This document shows, one piece after another, positions 1-7,090 of a DNA stretch of 13,434 nucleotides (its first letter is position 1; the number at the start of each line of letters is the position of its first letter). The notes under the pieces are model-generated. The model was not told where the DNA came from. It made no database searches and worked only from the letters and a program-made list of their open reading frames with translations. Origin of the DNA: Gemmatimonadota bacterium (lineage in GTDB: Bacteria > Gemmatimonadota > Gemmatimonadetes > Longimicrobiales > Gaopeijiaceae); assembly GCA_015492755.1 (NCBI GenBank), contig WGEM01000380.1, positions 1 through 13,434 of the forward strand, read 5' to 3'. A program made the position numbers and the translations under genes.

Positions 1-2
1 GG

Positions 3-1637
3 CTGGGCGTGGCGCTCCTCCGCTTCTGGCTGGGCGGGCTGGCGAGGGCGGTGGCGCGCACCGCCCGCCCCGGGCTGGGCGCCTTCGAGCGGGGCTTCGC
101 CGCCTTCGCCCAGCGCTACCACGGGTGGCTGGAGGCGTCGCTGGAGCGCCCCGGCCGGGTGCTGGCCTCCTCGGCGGTGGCGCTGGCGCTCACGGTGCTG
201 GCGGCGGCGGCGCTGCCCCGCGACCTCCTTCCCGACGTGGACCAGGGCGCCTTCACGGTGCGGCTGGAGATGCCGGAGGGCACCGCGCTGGAGGCCACCG
301 AGGCGGAGGCGGCGGCGGTGGAGGCGGCGCTCCTGGCCGATCCCGACGTGGAGGCGGTCTTCAGTCGCGTCGGGCGCGACGCCCGCGCCTACGCTCAGGG
401 CGAAGAGGCCACCGGGCTCCATACCGCCACGCTGCAGGTCCGCCTCCGGCCCCACGCCCGCACCGAGGAGGTGGCGGCCCGTGTTCGGGCGCTGCAGGAG
501 CGGCTCTCCGGTGCCACGCTGGCGGTGGAGACGGGTCAGGCCACCGCGCTGGGGACCATCCTGGGAGGCGCCGAGGCGGACATCGCGGTGCGGGTGCGGA
601 GCGAGGACCTGGAGGTGGCGCACCAGGTGGCCGAAGCGGTGCAGGCCCGCCTGGCGGCGCTCCCGTCGCTGGGAAACGTGCGGGTGGGTACGGAACGCGG
701 GCAGCCCCAGGTGCACGTGGAGATCGACCGCACAGCGTGCGCGTCCTACGGCGTGGACCCGCGCCGGGTGGCAGGCGTCATCGACCGGGCGATGCGCGGC
801 GAGGTGGCCACCGAGTTCGTGGACTTCGACCGCAAGATCGACATCGTGGTGCGCTATCCCCGGGAGCTCCGCTACGCCCGCGAGACGCTGGAACGTCTCC
901 GGGTGGACGGTGTGCCCGTCACCGAGCTGGTGCACATCCGTGACGCGCTGGGCCCGGCGGAGGTGCACCGGGAGGACCAGGGCCGGGTGGTGCCCGTCTA
1001 CGCCGACGTGGTGCGCGGCGGTCTGGACGCCGCCATCGACGGAGTGCGAGCCGCGCTGGCCGACCTTCCCCCGTCGCGGCAGGTACGCTGGGACGTGGGC
1101 GGCGAGAACGAGGAGATGCGCCGCTCCTTCCGCGACCTCACCTTCGCCTTCGCGCTGGCGCTCCTTCTGGTCTACATGATCCTGGCGGCCCAGTTCGAGT
1201 CCTTCGTGCAGCCCCTCACCATCCTCACCGCCGTTCCTCTGGCGCTGGTGGGGGCGGTGCTGGCGCTCCTCCTCACCGGGCAGGGCCTCAACACCATGAG
1301 CCTCATCGGCGCGGTGATCCTGGTGGGGATCGTGGTGAACGACGCCATCGTGAAGGTGGACTTCATCAACCAGGCGCGCGGCCGGGGCGAGGACCTCCGC
1401 GCCGCCATCCTGGAGGCGGGCCGGGTGAGGCTGCGCCCCATCGTCATGACGACGCTCACCACCGTGCTGGGCCTCCTCCCCATGGCGCTGGGCATCGGCC
1501 GGGGATCGGACCTGCGGGCGCCGCTGGCCATCGCCGTCATCGGTGGGCTGCTGGTGGCCACCGCCCTCACCCTCATCGTGGTGCCGGTGGTCTATCAGAC
1601 CATCGAGCGCTTGCGACCGGGAGCGGCGGAGCGGTGA
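3..1637 (+). CDS. RND-family efflux permease, C-terminal half (5' end outside window)
   Basis: This is the second half of an inner-membrane, proton-driven resistance-nodulation-division permease. The frame is open to the left edge, so the GTG at 9 is probably an internal valine and the N-terminal half lies outside. Counting from that GTG, residues ~51-69 form a membrane helix (TM7 equivalent). Residues ~75-360 are the periplasmic porter/docking region, and residues ~375-535 hold the last five helices with the family signatures AAQFES, GIVVNDAIVKVDFIN and LRPIVMTTLTTVLGLLP. RND permeases are usually ~1030 aa, so about half is present. At the position of the AcrB TM10 lysine (K940) this protein has Asn, as in many non-enterobacterial RND proteins. 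The stop codon overlaps the start of the next RND gene, suggesting a tandem operon, perhaps with an adaptor gene upstream. The substrate cannot be read from sequence. Confidence 0.93.
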   Translation: MGVALLRFWLGGLARAVARTARPGLGAFERGFAAFAQRYHGWLEASLERPGRVLASSAVALALTVLAAAALPRDLLPDVDQGAFTVRLEMPEGTALEATEAEAAAVEAALLADPDVEAVFSRVGRDARAYAQGEEATGLHTATLQVRLRPHARTEEVAARVRALQERLSGATLAVETGQATALGTILGGAEADIAVRVRSEDLEVAHQVAEAVQARLAALPSLGNVRVGTERGQPQVHVEIDRTACASYGVDPRRVAGVIDRAMRGEVATEFVDFDRKIDIVVRYPRELRYARETLERLRVDGVPVTELVHIRDALGPAEVHREDQGRVVPVYADVVRGGLDAAIDGVRAALADLPPSRQVRWDVGGENEEMRRSFRDLTFAFALALLLVYMILAAQFESFVQPLTILTAVPLALVGAVLALLLTGQGLNTMSLIGAVILVGIVVNDAIVKVDFINQARGRGEDLRAAILEAGRVRLRPIVMTTLTTVLGLLPMALGIGRGSDLRAPLAIAVIGGLLVATALTLIVVPVVYQTIERLRPGAAER

Positions 1638-4600
1638 TCCGCACCAGTCTCCGCCGGCCGGTGGCGGTGGCCATGACCTACACCGCCGTGGCGCTCCTGG
1701 GCGTGGCGGCGTGGCGGAACGTCCCCATCGAGCTGCTGCCCGAGACGCGGCTCCCGCAGCTCACCGTGCGGGGGAGCTGGCGGGGCGCGTCGCCGGAGAC
1801 GGTGGAGGCCTTCCTCACCGCGCCGCTGGAGGCGGTGATCCAGCAGGTCCGGGGTGTGGAGCGCGTCGTGTCGGAGTCGTACGAGAGCGAGGCCGGGGGA
1901 ATGGGCATCGCCGAGATCCGGGTGGAGTTCGCCCGGGACACCGACATGAACTTCGCCCGCCTCGATCTGGCGGAGCGCATCGCGGGACTGGAGGAGTCGC
2001 TCCCGCCCGGCGTGGAGCGCGTCAACATCGAGCCCTACGTCCCGGAGGAGTTCCGGGAGCAGAGCCGGCCCTTCCTGGCCTACACCTTCTGGGGCCCCTA
2101 CACGCTGGAGGCGCTCCGCCGGCACCTGGACGAGGTGGTGGCGCCGGAGCTGTCGCAGGTGGACGGCGTCTCGCTGGTGCGGGTGGAGGGCGGCCGCAAG
2201 CGCCTCCTGGCCATCGAGGTGAACGAGCAGGAGATGGCCTCCCTGGGCCTGGATCCCGCCACTGTGTCGGCGCGCATCCGGGAGCTGGACCTGGTGCGGG
2301 AGGCAGGCGTGGTGCGGGAGGGCTCCCGGCAGCGCACCATCACCATCGTGAACCGGCCGGGCTCCGCCGAAGAGATCCGTACCGCCGTCATCGCGGCGGT
2401 GGCGGGCACGCCGGTGCGGGTGGGCGACGTGGCGCGGGTTTACGACACCTACGAGGAGCCCCGCCAGCTCCGGCGGGTGAACGGGCAGCCGTCGGTGGGC
2501 TTCTACGTCATGAAGGACATCGGCGTGAACACGGTGCAGGTGGCCGACGCCGTGAAGGCCCGCATGGCGGAGCTGGAGCGTCTGAGCCCCTACGGCGCGC
2601 GCTTCGAACTGGACTGGGACGAGAGCGAGCAGATCCGGAACCAGCTTGCCGAACTGCGCTCCCGGGCGTTCTTCAGCGCGGCGGTGATCTTCGTGGTGCT
2701 GGTGGTCTTCCTCCTCTCCTTCCGCTCCGCGGCGCTCATCTTCGCCACCATCGCCTTCAGCGTCCTCATCGCGCTGAATCTCATCTACTTCGGCGGCCTG
2801 ACGCTGAACCTCCTGACGCTCATGGGGCTGGCCATGGGCTTCGGCCTCATCGTGGACAACTCCATCGTGGTGCTGGAGAACGTGTACCGGCGCTGGCAGG
2901 GGGGTGATGACGCTCCGGCGGCGGCGGAGCGGGGCGCCCGGGAGGTGGTGCTTCCCATCCTGGCCTCCACGCTCACCACGCTCATCGTCTTCGTCCCCTT
3001 CGTGTACCTCCAGGGCGAGCTGCGCGTCTTCTACGTGCCGCTGGCGGTGGTGGTGGCCCTCACGCTGGCGGCGTCGCTCTTCGTGGCCTTCACCTTCATC
3101 CCCTCGCTGGCCGCCCGGATCCTGGCCCGCGGCGGGGGGCGGGCCCGGAGCGGCGGCGCCCGCCGCCCGCTCTACGTGCGCTTCTACGCCGACCTGGTGG
3201 GCTTCACCGTCCGCCATCCCTGGGTGACGCTGGTCTTCACCGCCGCCGTCTTCGGCGGCTCCTACTACCTCTTCGACCGGTACGTGAGCACCTGGGCGCG
3301 GTGGGGTGGGGGATGGGGTCAGCGCACCTATATCGACGTCTTCATCACGCTCCCGCGCGGCTCCAATCTGGAACGGAGCGACCAGCTCATGCGCTACTTC
3401 GAAGAGCGGGTGGCGGCCATGCCCGAGGTGGAGCGCTACACCGCCAGCGTGACACAGACGCGCGGCCGCATGCAGGTCACCTTCCCCGACTCGCTGGAGA
3501 ACACGGCCGTTCCGGTGGCCATCAAGGAGCAGATGGTGGCCTTCAGCCACACCTTCACCGGCGCCGAGGTCCGGGTCTACGGGTACGGTCCCAGCTTCTA
3601 CGGCGGGGGCGGCTCCGCGCCCAACTACGCCATCCAGGTGCTGGGCTACAACTACCAGCGGGTACGCGACATCGCCGAGGGGATCGGCCGGAGGCTCCGC
3701 AACATCAGCCGCGTGGTGGACGTGGACACCAACTCCTCGTCGCGGCGCTTCATTCGCGAGAAAGCCTCGGAGTTCGTGGTGTACGTGGACCGCGATCGTC
3801 TTGCACAACATGGACTTACGGTCCAGCAGCTCGTGCAGGGCATGAACGCCGCCATCGGCGGCTCGTCGGCGCTGGGCCGCCTCAAGGTGGGGGGCGAGGA
3901 GGTGGCGTACGAGGTGAAGCTGGAGGGGGCCCGGGAGATGGACGTGGCGCAGCTCCGGGAGACGCTCATCGACGCCCCTGACGGTCGCCGCATCCGGTTG
4001 GGCGACGTGATCCACATCGAGTCAAGGGACGTGCTGGCGCGCATCCGCCGCGAGAACCAGCAGTACGAGCGCACCGTGGCGTACGAGTTCCGGGGGCCGC
4101 CGAAGCTGGGAAGCCTCTGGCATGAGCGCATCATCGCCGCCACCGACGTGCCGCCGGGCTACACCGTGAAGAAGGGCGAGTCGTTCTTCACCGTCCGCCA
4201 GGAGGAGCAGGAGCAGATCTGGCTGGTGATCGCGCTGGCGCTGGTCCTCATCTACATGGTGACGGCGGCGCTCTTCGAATCGCTCCTGCAGCCGGTGGCT
4301 GTGATGCTCACCGTGCCCATGGCGCTGGTGGGCGTCTACCTGATCTTCTTCTTCACCAACGCCTCCTTCACCCGGGAGGCGTACATCGGCGTCATCATGA
4401 TGTTCGGCATCGTGGTGAACAACGCCATCCTCCTGGTGGACCACATCAATCGGGTGCACCGGGAGCGACCGTCGCTGAGCCTGTCGGATGCGGTGGTGGA
4501 GGGCACGCTGGAGCGGGTGCGGCCCATCCTCATGACCACCACCACCACCGTGACGGGTCTCCTCCCACTGGTGCTCTTCGGAGATCCGGCGGGCTCCAAC

Positions 4601-4795
4601 ATCTGGGACGCGCTGGCGCTGGTGCTCATCGGCGGCCTCCTCTCCTCCACCCTCTTCGTGCTCACGGTGACGCCGGCGCTGGTCCACCTGCTGGAGGTGC
4701 ACCGCGCCCGATTCCTGGTCTGGTGGCGCGGTGCGTGGCGCGCGCCGGAAGCGGGGGCGGCGGCGGGGCGCGCCGCCGTGGGCGACCTGTCGTGA
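1634..4795 (+). CDS. RND-family efflux permease, full length
   Basis: This is a complete 1053-aa RND (AcrB/MdtB-C/CzcA superfamily) inner-membrane transporter. The GTG start overlaps the previous stop as GTGA, with a GGGAG ribosome site at 1619-1623. TM1 lies at ~11-29, the first periplasmic porter domain at ~35-340, TM2-6 at ~345-500, TM7 at ~528-548, the second periplasmic domain at ~560-855 and TM8-12 at ~860-1022. The TM4 proton-relay motif reads GLIVDNSIVVLENV: Asp408 is kept, but its neighbour is Asn409 instead of the second Asp of AcrB. In TM10, NN (929-930) replaces the AcrB Lys-Asn. These variants occur in other RND subfamilies, so activity is expected. A Gly/Tyr-rich patch sits at 645-675 in the second periplasmic loop. 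The paralogous neighbour suggests a two-permease pump like MdtBC, but this is inference. The substrate is unknown. Confidence 0.95.
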   Translation: MIRTSLRRPVAVAMTYTAVALLGVAAWRNVPIELLPETRLPQLTVRGSWRGASPETVEAFLTAPLEAVIQQVRGVERVVSESYESEAGGMGIAEIRVEFARDTDMNFARLDLAERIAGLEESLPPGVERVNIEPYVPEEFREQSRPFLAYTFWGPYTLEALRRHLDEVVAPELSQVDGVSLVRVEGGRKRLLAIEVNEQEMASLGLDPATVSARIRELDLVREAGVVREGSRQRTITIVNRPGSAEEIRTAVIAAVAGTPVRVGDVARVYDTYEEPRQLRRVNGQPSVGFYVMKDIGVNTVQVADAVKARMAELERLSPYGARFELDWDESEQIRNQLAELRSRAFFSAAVIFVVLVVFLLSFRSAALIFATIAFSVLIALNLIYFGGLTLNLLTLMGLAMGFGLIVDNSIVVLENVYRRWQGGDDAPAAAERGAREVVLPILASTLTTLIVFVPFVYLQGELRVFYVPLAVVVALTLAASLFVAFTFIPSLAARILARGGGRARSGGARRPLYVRFYADLVGFTVRHPWVTLVFTAAVFGGSYYLFDRYVSTWARWGGGWGQRTYIDVFITLPRGSNLERSDQLMRYFEERVAAMPEVERYTASVTQTRGRMQVTFPDSLENTAVPVAIKEQMVAFSHTFTGAEVRVYGYGPSFYGGGGSAPNYAIQVLGYNYQRVRDIAEGIGRRLRNISRVVDVDTNSSSRRFIREKASEFVVYVDRDRLAQHGLTVQQLVQGMNAAIGGSSALGRLKVGGEEVAYEVKLEGAREMDVAQLRETLIDAPDGRRIRLGDVIHIESRDVLARIRRENQQYERTVAYEFRGPPKLGSLWHERIIAATDVPPGYTVKKGESFFTVRQEEQEQIWLVIALALVLIYMVTAALFESLLQPVAVMLTVPMALVGVYLIFFFTNASFTREAYIGVIMMFGIVVNNAILLVDHINRVHRERPSLSLSDAVVEGTLERVRPILMTTTTTVTGLLPLVLFGDPAGSNIWDALALVLIGGLLSSTLFVLTVTPALVHLLEVHRARFLVWWRGAWRAPEAGAAAGRAAVGDLS

Positions 4796-4802
4796 GGACG
4801 CT

Positions 4803-4833
4803 CCGTCCCGGGCGGGGGACAGCCGCGGGACGG
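4803..4833. repeat. Inverted repeat 8 nt after the RND stop codon
   Basis: CCGTCCCG (4803-4810) and its exact reverse complement CGGGACGG (4826-4833) flank a 15-nt loop. It could be a weak transcription terminator for the RND operon, although no T-run follows. It could also be an activator-binding site, since it lies about 113-143 bp upstream of the predicted sigma-54 start at ~4946, within the usual range for enhancer sites. The repeat is seen directly; both functions are inferred. Confidence 0.4.
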
Positions 4834-4881
4834 CGCGTCACGGGGCCGGCGGAGGCGCGCGGCGCAGCAAACGGCGTCGCG

Positions 4882-4895
4882 GCACGGACTTGTGC
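4882..4895. promoter_or_regulatory. Small inverted repeat GCAC-N6-GTGC upstream of the sigma-54 promoter
   Basis: A short dyad, GCAC (4882-4885) and GTGC (4892-4895), is centred ~57 bp upstream of the predicted transcription start. A direct repeat CGTCGCG (4875-4881 and 4905-4911) brackets it at a 30-bp offset, about three DNA turns. This could be a regulator site. In such GC-rich DNA short dyads arise by chance, so this is weak. Confidence 0.25.
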
Positions 4896-4919
4896 GGGCA
4901 ATGACGTCGCGTCGATCTG

Positions 4920-4935
4920 TGGCACATCTGTTGCT
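4920..4935 (+). promoter_or_regulatory. Sigma-54 (RpoN) -24/-12 promoter
   Basis: TGGCAC at 4920-4925, a 5-nt spacer, then TTGCT at 4931-4935 match the RpoN consensus (TGGCAC-N5-TTGCW). The GG and GC dinucleotides are 12 bp apart as required. The predicted transcription start is ~4946, leaving a leader of about 45 nt before the ATG at 4991. The site is on the coding strand, between genes, and at a sensible distance from the beta-barrel gene. Sigma-54 promoters need an AAA+ enhancer-binding protein, and none is encoded in this window. Confidence 0.65.
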
Positions 4936-4975
4936 CGCCGTCGTATGAAGAAGGGACGAGACGGTTTCTCCGGAC

Positions 4976-4982
4976 GGGAGGG
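4976..4982 (+). promoter_or_regulatory. Ribosome binding site that sets the beta-barrel gene start
   Basis: GGGAGGG ends 8 nt before the ATG at 4991. The alternative in-frame GTG at 4982 overlaps this site and so is an unlikely start. Confidence 0.7.
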
Positions 4983-4990
4983 TGAAGGCG

Positions 4991-5746
4991 ATGCGTTCGG
5001 TACACGTGGGTGCGGTGGGGCTGGTGCTGGCGGCGGCGCTGGCCGTGGAGTCCATGCCCGCCGCGGCACAGAGCGGCGGCGAGGGCTTCCTCTTCCACCG
5101 GCCCGTCGTGTCGCTGGGGCTCCGGCTGGGCTACGACCAGCCCCGGGCGTCCAGCGACCTCTTCCAGCAGACGATGCAGGACCTCACGCTGGATCGGGAG
5201 GATTTCGCCGGTACCTTCGTGGGGTTCGAGGTGGCCATTCCCGCCTCGGATCGTCTGGACGTGGTGGTGAGCGCCGGGCACGCCAGCGCCTCGTCGCCGT
5301 CGGAGTTCCGGGACTGGGTGGACCAGGACGACAATCCCATCACCCAGGTGACGGAGTTCGCCACCACGCCCCTGGAGTTCGGGGCGCGCTACTACCTGAA
5401 GCCCCGGGGACGCCAGGTGGGTCGGTTCGCCTGGATTCCCACCAAGATGGCGCCCTTCGTCGGGGGAGGGTTCGGCGCGGTGCGGTACCGCTGGCAGCAG
5501 ACGGGTGACTTCGTGGACTTCGAGACGCTGGACATCTTCACCTCCAGCATCGTCTCGGAGGGATGGGCGGCGGCGGCGCACGCGTCGGCGGGGGTGGACG
5601 TCTCGCTCAACAAACACCTCGTGCTGAGCGCCGAGGGACGGTATCGGTGGGCGCGAGGCACGCTTGACGCCCTCCGGTTCCAGGGATTCGAGAAGTTGGA
5701 CCTCGCCGGCCTGCGGTTCACGGTGGGGATTTCAGCCCGCTTCTGA
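4991..5746 (+). CDS. Outer-membrane beta-barrel protein with signal peptide
   Basis: This predicted 251-aa protein starts at the ATG at 4991, chosen over the GTG at 4982 because of the ribosome site. The N-terminus has Arg and His followed by a hydrophobic Ala/Leu/Val stretch and AAAQ-S, a plausible signal peptidase I site near residue 27. The mature part alternates polar and hydrophobic residues in strand-like segments (for example PVVSLGLRLGYD, TPLEFGARYYL, MAPFVGGGFGAVRYRW, LAGLRFTVGISARF). It ends in a C-terminal Phe, the usual signal for BAM-dependent outer-membrane insertion. About eight strands seem possible, an OmpA/OmpW-sized barrel, though I cannot assign a named family. An extracellular-loop-like acidic stretch contains DWVDQDDN. 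It is followed 18 nt later by a second secreted-protein gene, probably in one transcript from the sigma-54 promoter. The function (pore, adhesin or structural protein) is unknown. Confidence 0.85.
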   Translation: MRSVHVGAVGLVLAAALAVESMPAAAQSGGEGFLFHRPVVSLGLRLGYDQPRASSDLFQQTMQDLTLDREDFAGTFVGFEVAIPASDRLDVVVSAGHASASSPSEFRDWVDQDDNPITQVTEFATTPLEFGARYYLKPRGRQVGRFAWIPTKMAPFVGGGFGAVRYRWQQTGDFVDFETLDIFTSSIVSEGWAAAAHASAGVDVSLNKHLVLSAEGRYRWARGTLDALRFQGFEKLDLAGLRFTVGISARF

Positions 5747-5748
5747 GC

Positions 5749-5756
5749 GGGGAGGA
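5749..5756 (+). promoter_or_regulatory. Ribosome binding site for the YG-rich secreted protein gene
   Basis: GGGGAGGA ends 8 nt before the ATG at 5765 and begins just after the TGA of the beta-barrel gene. This supports the 5765 start over the in-frame ATG at 5774. Confidence 0.65.
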
Positions 5757-5764
5757 CGGTCACG

Positions 5765-6973
5765 ATGCGGATCATGACGTGGTGCAGACGGACGGCCTCG
5801 ACGGCGGCGGCGGCGGCGGCGCTGGCGTTGACGTCGGCGGCGTCCGGCGGGGCACAGGAGCTGGCGGACGGACGCTGGCTTCCCTTCATCGGGTGCTGGG
5901 AGCCGGTGGCGGAAGCCCAGGCGGAGGAGGCCGGACTGCTCTGCGTGCGCCCCGAAGGGCGCGGCGTAGAGCTCTTCACCGTGGCGGACGGTGAGGTCCT
6001 CACCAGCGACGTCCTGGTGGCGGGCGCCCGCATGGAGCGAAGCGCCGAGGGCTGCGAGGGCTGGGAAACGGCGGAGTTCTCCCAGGACGGTCGCCGCGTC
6101 TTCACCCGTTCGGAGTTCGTGTGCGGCGACGCCGTGCCCCGCCGGGGCAGCGGCGTGATGTCCATGGTCTCCCCCGCCGAGTGGGTGGACGTGCGCTCCG
6201 TCGGCGAAGGGGAGGAGGCGGTGGCGTGGGTGCAGCGCTACCGCGCCGCAGCTCCGGATCGGGTCCGCGCCGAGGGGGTGGACGATCCCGCGCAGCACTT
6301 CGGGATGGCGCTTCGCTCGGCGCGCATCGCCGCCGCGGCGCGGCTGCAGCTCGACGACGTGGTGGAGGCCGCCCGGGCGGTGGAGGACAAGGCGGTGCAG
6401 GCCTGGCTCCTGGCGCGGGGTGAGGGCTTCGATCTGGACGCCGAAGCGCTCCTGGCCATGGCGGACGAAGGCGTGAGTCCGGACGTCATCGACGTGGTGG
6501 TGGCTGTCTCGTACCCGGACCGCTTCGCCGTCGACGTGGAGGGCGGGGCAGTGGACGCCCGCGCGGTGGAGGCGTCGCGGGACACCCGCCGGGGTGACGC
6601 CTACGGCTACGGTCCGCGGTACCGGGGCTGGAGGCCGCTCTTCTGGGATCCCTTCTACTACGGCTACGGGTACGGCTACGGCCTGGGATACCGTCCCTAC
6701 TACGGTCCCTTCGGATACGGATACGGCTACATCCCCGCCGGACCCATCGTCATCATCGACCGCGCCTCCGCGGCCGGCGGTGGCCGTGTGGTGAAGGGGC
6801 GGGGCTACACCCGTGGCCGGAGCGCACCGTCGGGAGGCTCGCAACCCGCCTACCGGGGCGGCGGAGCGCGTCGCGCGCAGCCCGCGGCGGGGAGCCGCGG
6901 GAGCACCGGGAGCTCCCGCCCCTCGGGCAGTTCGTCCACCGGCAGGAAGGCGAAGCCGCGCGGCGGTCGCTGA
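5765..6973 (+). CDS. Secreted hypothetical protein with Tyr-Gly repeats and basic Gly/Ser tail
   Basis: I do not recognise a named family for this 402-aa protein. Residues 1-31 look like a Sec signal peptide (two Arg, a poly-Ala/Leu core, then GGAQ-E). The mature N-terminal domain (~32-160) begins DGRWLPFIGCWEP and has four Cys (44, 60, 97, 120) that could form two disulfides in the periplasm or outside. Residues ~170-255 look helical and include a motif resembling DEGVSPDVIDVVVAVSYPDRF. Residues ~278-325 are low-complexity aromatic/Gly (YGYGYGYGLGYRPYYG). A hydrophobic PIVIID follows, and a basic Gly/Ser/Arg tail runs from ~335 to 402. It lies 18 nt downstream of the beta-barrel gene, so the two are probably co-transcribed and may act together at the envelope. 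A surface-associated or matrix-like role is a guess. Two hairpins follow the stop codon. Confidence 0.82.
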   Translation: MRIMTWCRRTASTAAAAAALALTSAASGGAQELADGRWLPFIGCWEPVAEAQAEEAGLLCVRPEGRGVELFTVADGEVLTSDVLVAGARMERSAEGCEGWETAEFSQDGRRVFTRSEFVCGDAVPRRGSGVMSMVSPAEWVDVRSVGEGEEAVAWVQRYRAAAPDRVRAEGVDDPAQHFGMALRSARIAAAARLQLDDVVEAARAVEDKAVQAWLLARGEGFDLDAEALLAMADEGVSPDVIDVVVAVSYPDRFAVDVEGGAVDARAVEASRDTRRGDAYGYGPRYRGWRPLFWDPFYYGYGYGYGLGYRPYYGPFGYGYGYIPAGPIVIIDRASAAGGGRVVKGRGYTRGRSAPSGGSQPAYRGGGARRAQPAAGSRGSTGSSRPSGSSSTGRKAKPRGGR

Positions 6974-6983
6974 GACGCCGGCC

Positions 6984-7002
6984 CCGCCCGGACTCCGGGC
7001 GG
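6984..7002 (+). terminator. Short GC hairpin after the YG-rich gene
   Basis: Arms CCGCCCGG (6984-6991) and CCGGGCGG (6995-7002) form an 8-bp stem with a 3-nt loop, starting 11 nt after the stop codon. No T-run follows. It may help end or stabilise the upstream transcript. Confidence 0.35.
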
Positions 7003-7021
7003 CGACCTCGCGGACGGCGCT

Positions 7022-7055
7022 GAGGCGCCGGCGACCTTCGGGTCGCCGGCGCCTC
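7022..7055 (+). terminator. Perfect 15-bp hairpin with UUCG tetraloop
   Basis: The arm at 7022-7036 is perfectly complementary to 7041-7055, closed by TTCG at 7037-7040 with a C-G closing pair, the exceptionally stable cUUCGg loop. It lies 48 nt after the stop of the upstream gene and 35 nt before the glnS ATG. No T-run follows, so if it terminates transcription it is not a classic intrinsic terminator. It could instead protect the 3' end of the upstream mRNA or act in the glnS leader. Confidence 0.55.
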
Positions 7056-7073
7056 CACGCATTCGGGCCCATG

Positions 7074-7082
7074 TGCTACCTT
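7074..7082 (+). promoter_or_regulatory. Possible extended -10 element for glnS
   Basis: TGCTACCTT resembles an extended -10 (TGnTAnnnT). Its position would place the transcription start at about the glnS ATG (7091), giving a leaderless or nearly leaderless mRNA. That fits the absence of any purine-rich ribosome site before this ATG. No convincing -35 is visible, so this is weak. Confidence 0.3.
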
Positions 7083-7090
7083 CCCCGGCC

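Noticed and set aside
1620..1650. Frameshift splitting a single RND gene
   Set aside because: The first protein ends after the final RND helices and the second begins with a normal RND N-terminus and TM1, so these are two genes.
1543..2907. Second-frame ORF across the RND gene junction
   Set aside because: Its Gly/Ala/Arg-rich translation has no motifs; the overlapping RND genes explain the DNA.
1595..4015. Long minus-strand ORF (806 codons)
   Set aside because: It mirrors the second RND gene, is full of His/Arg/Gly with no family motif, and exists because GC-rich codons leave few stops on the opposite strand.
4982..4990. GTG start for the beta-barrel gene
   Set aside because: This GTG overlaps the Shine-Dalgarno sequence that is well placed for the ATG at 4991.
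6600..6735. CRISPR-like or tandem repeat array
   Set aside because: The repeats are short imperfect TACGGN codons encoding Tyr-Gly in the right frame, with no spacers.
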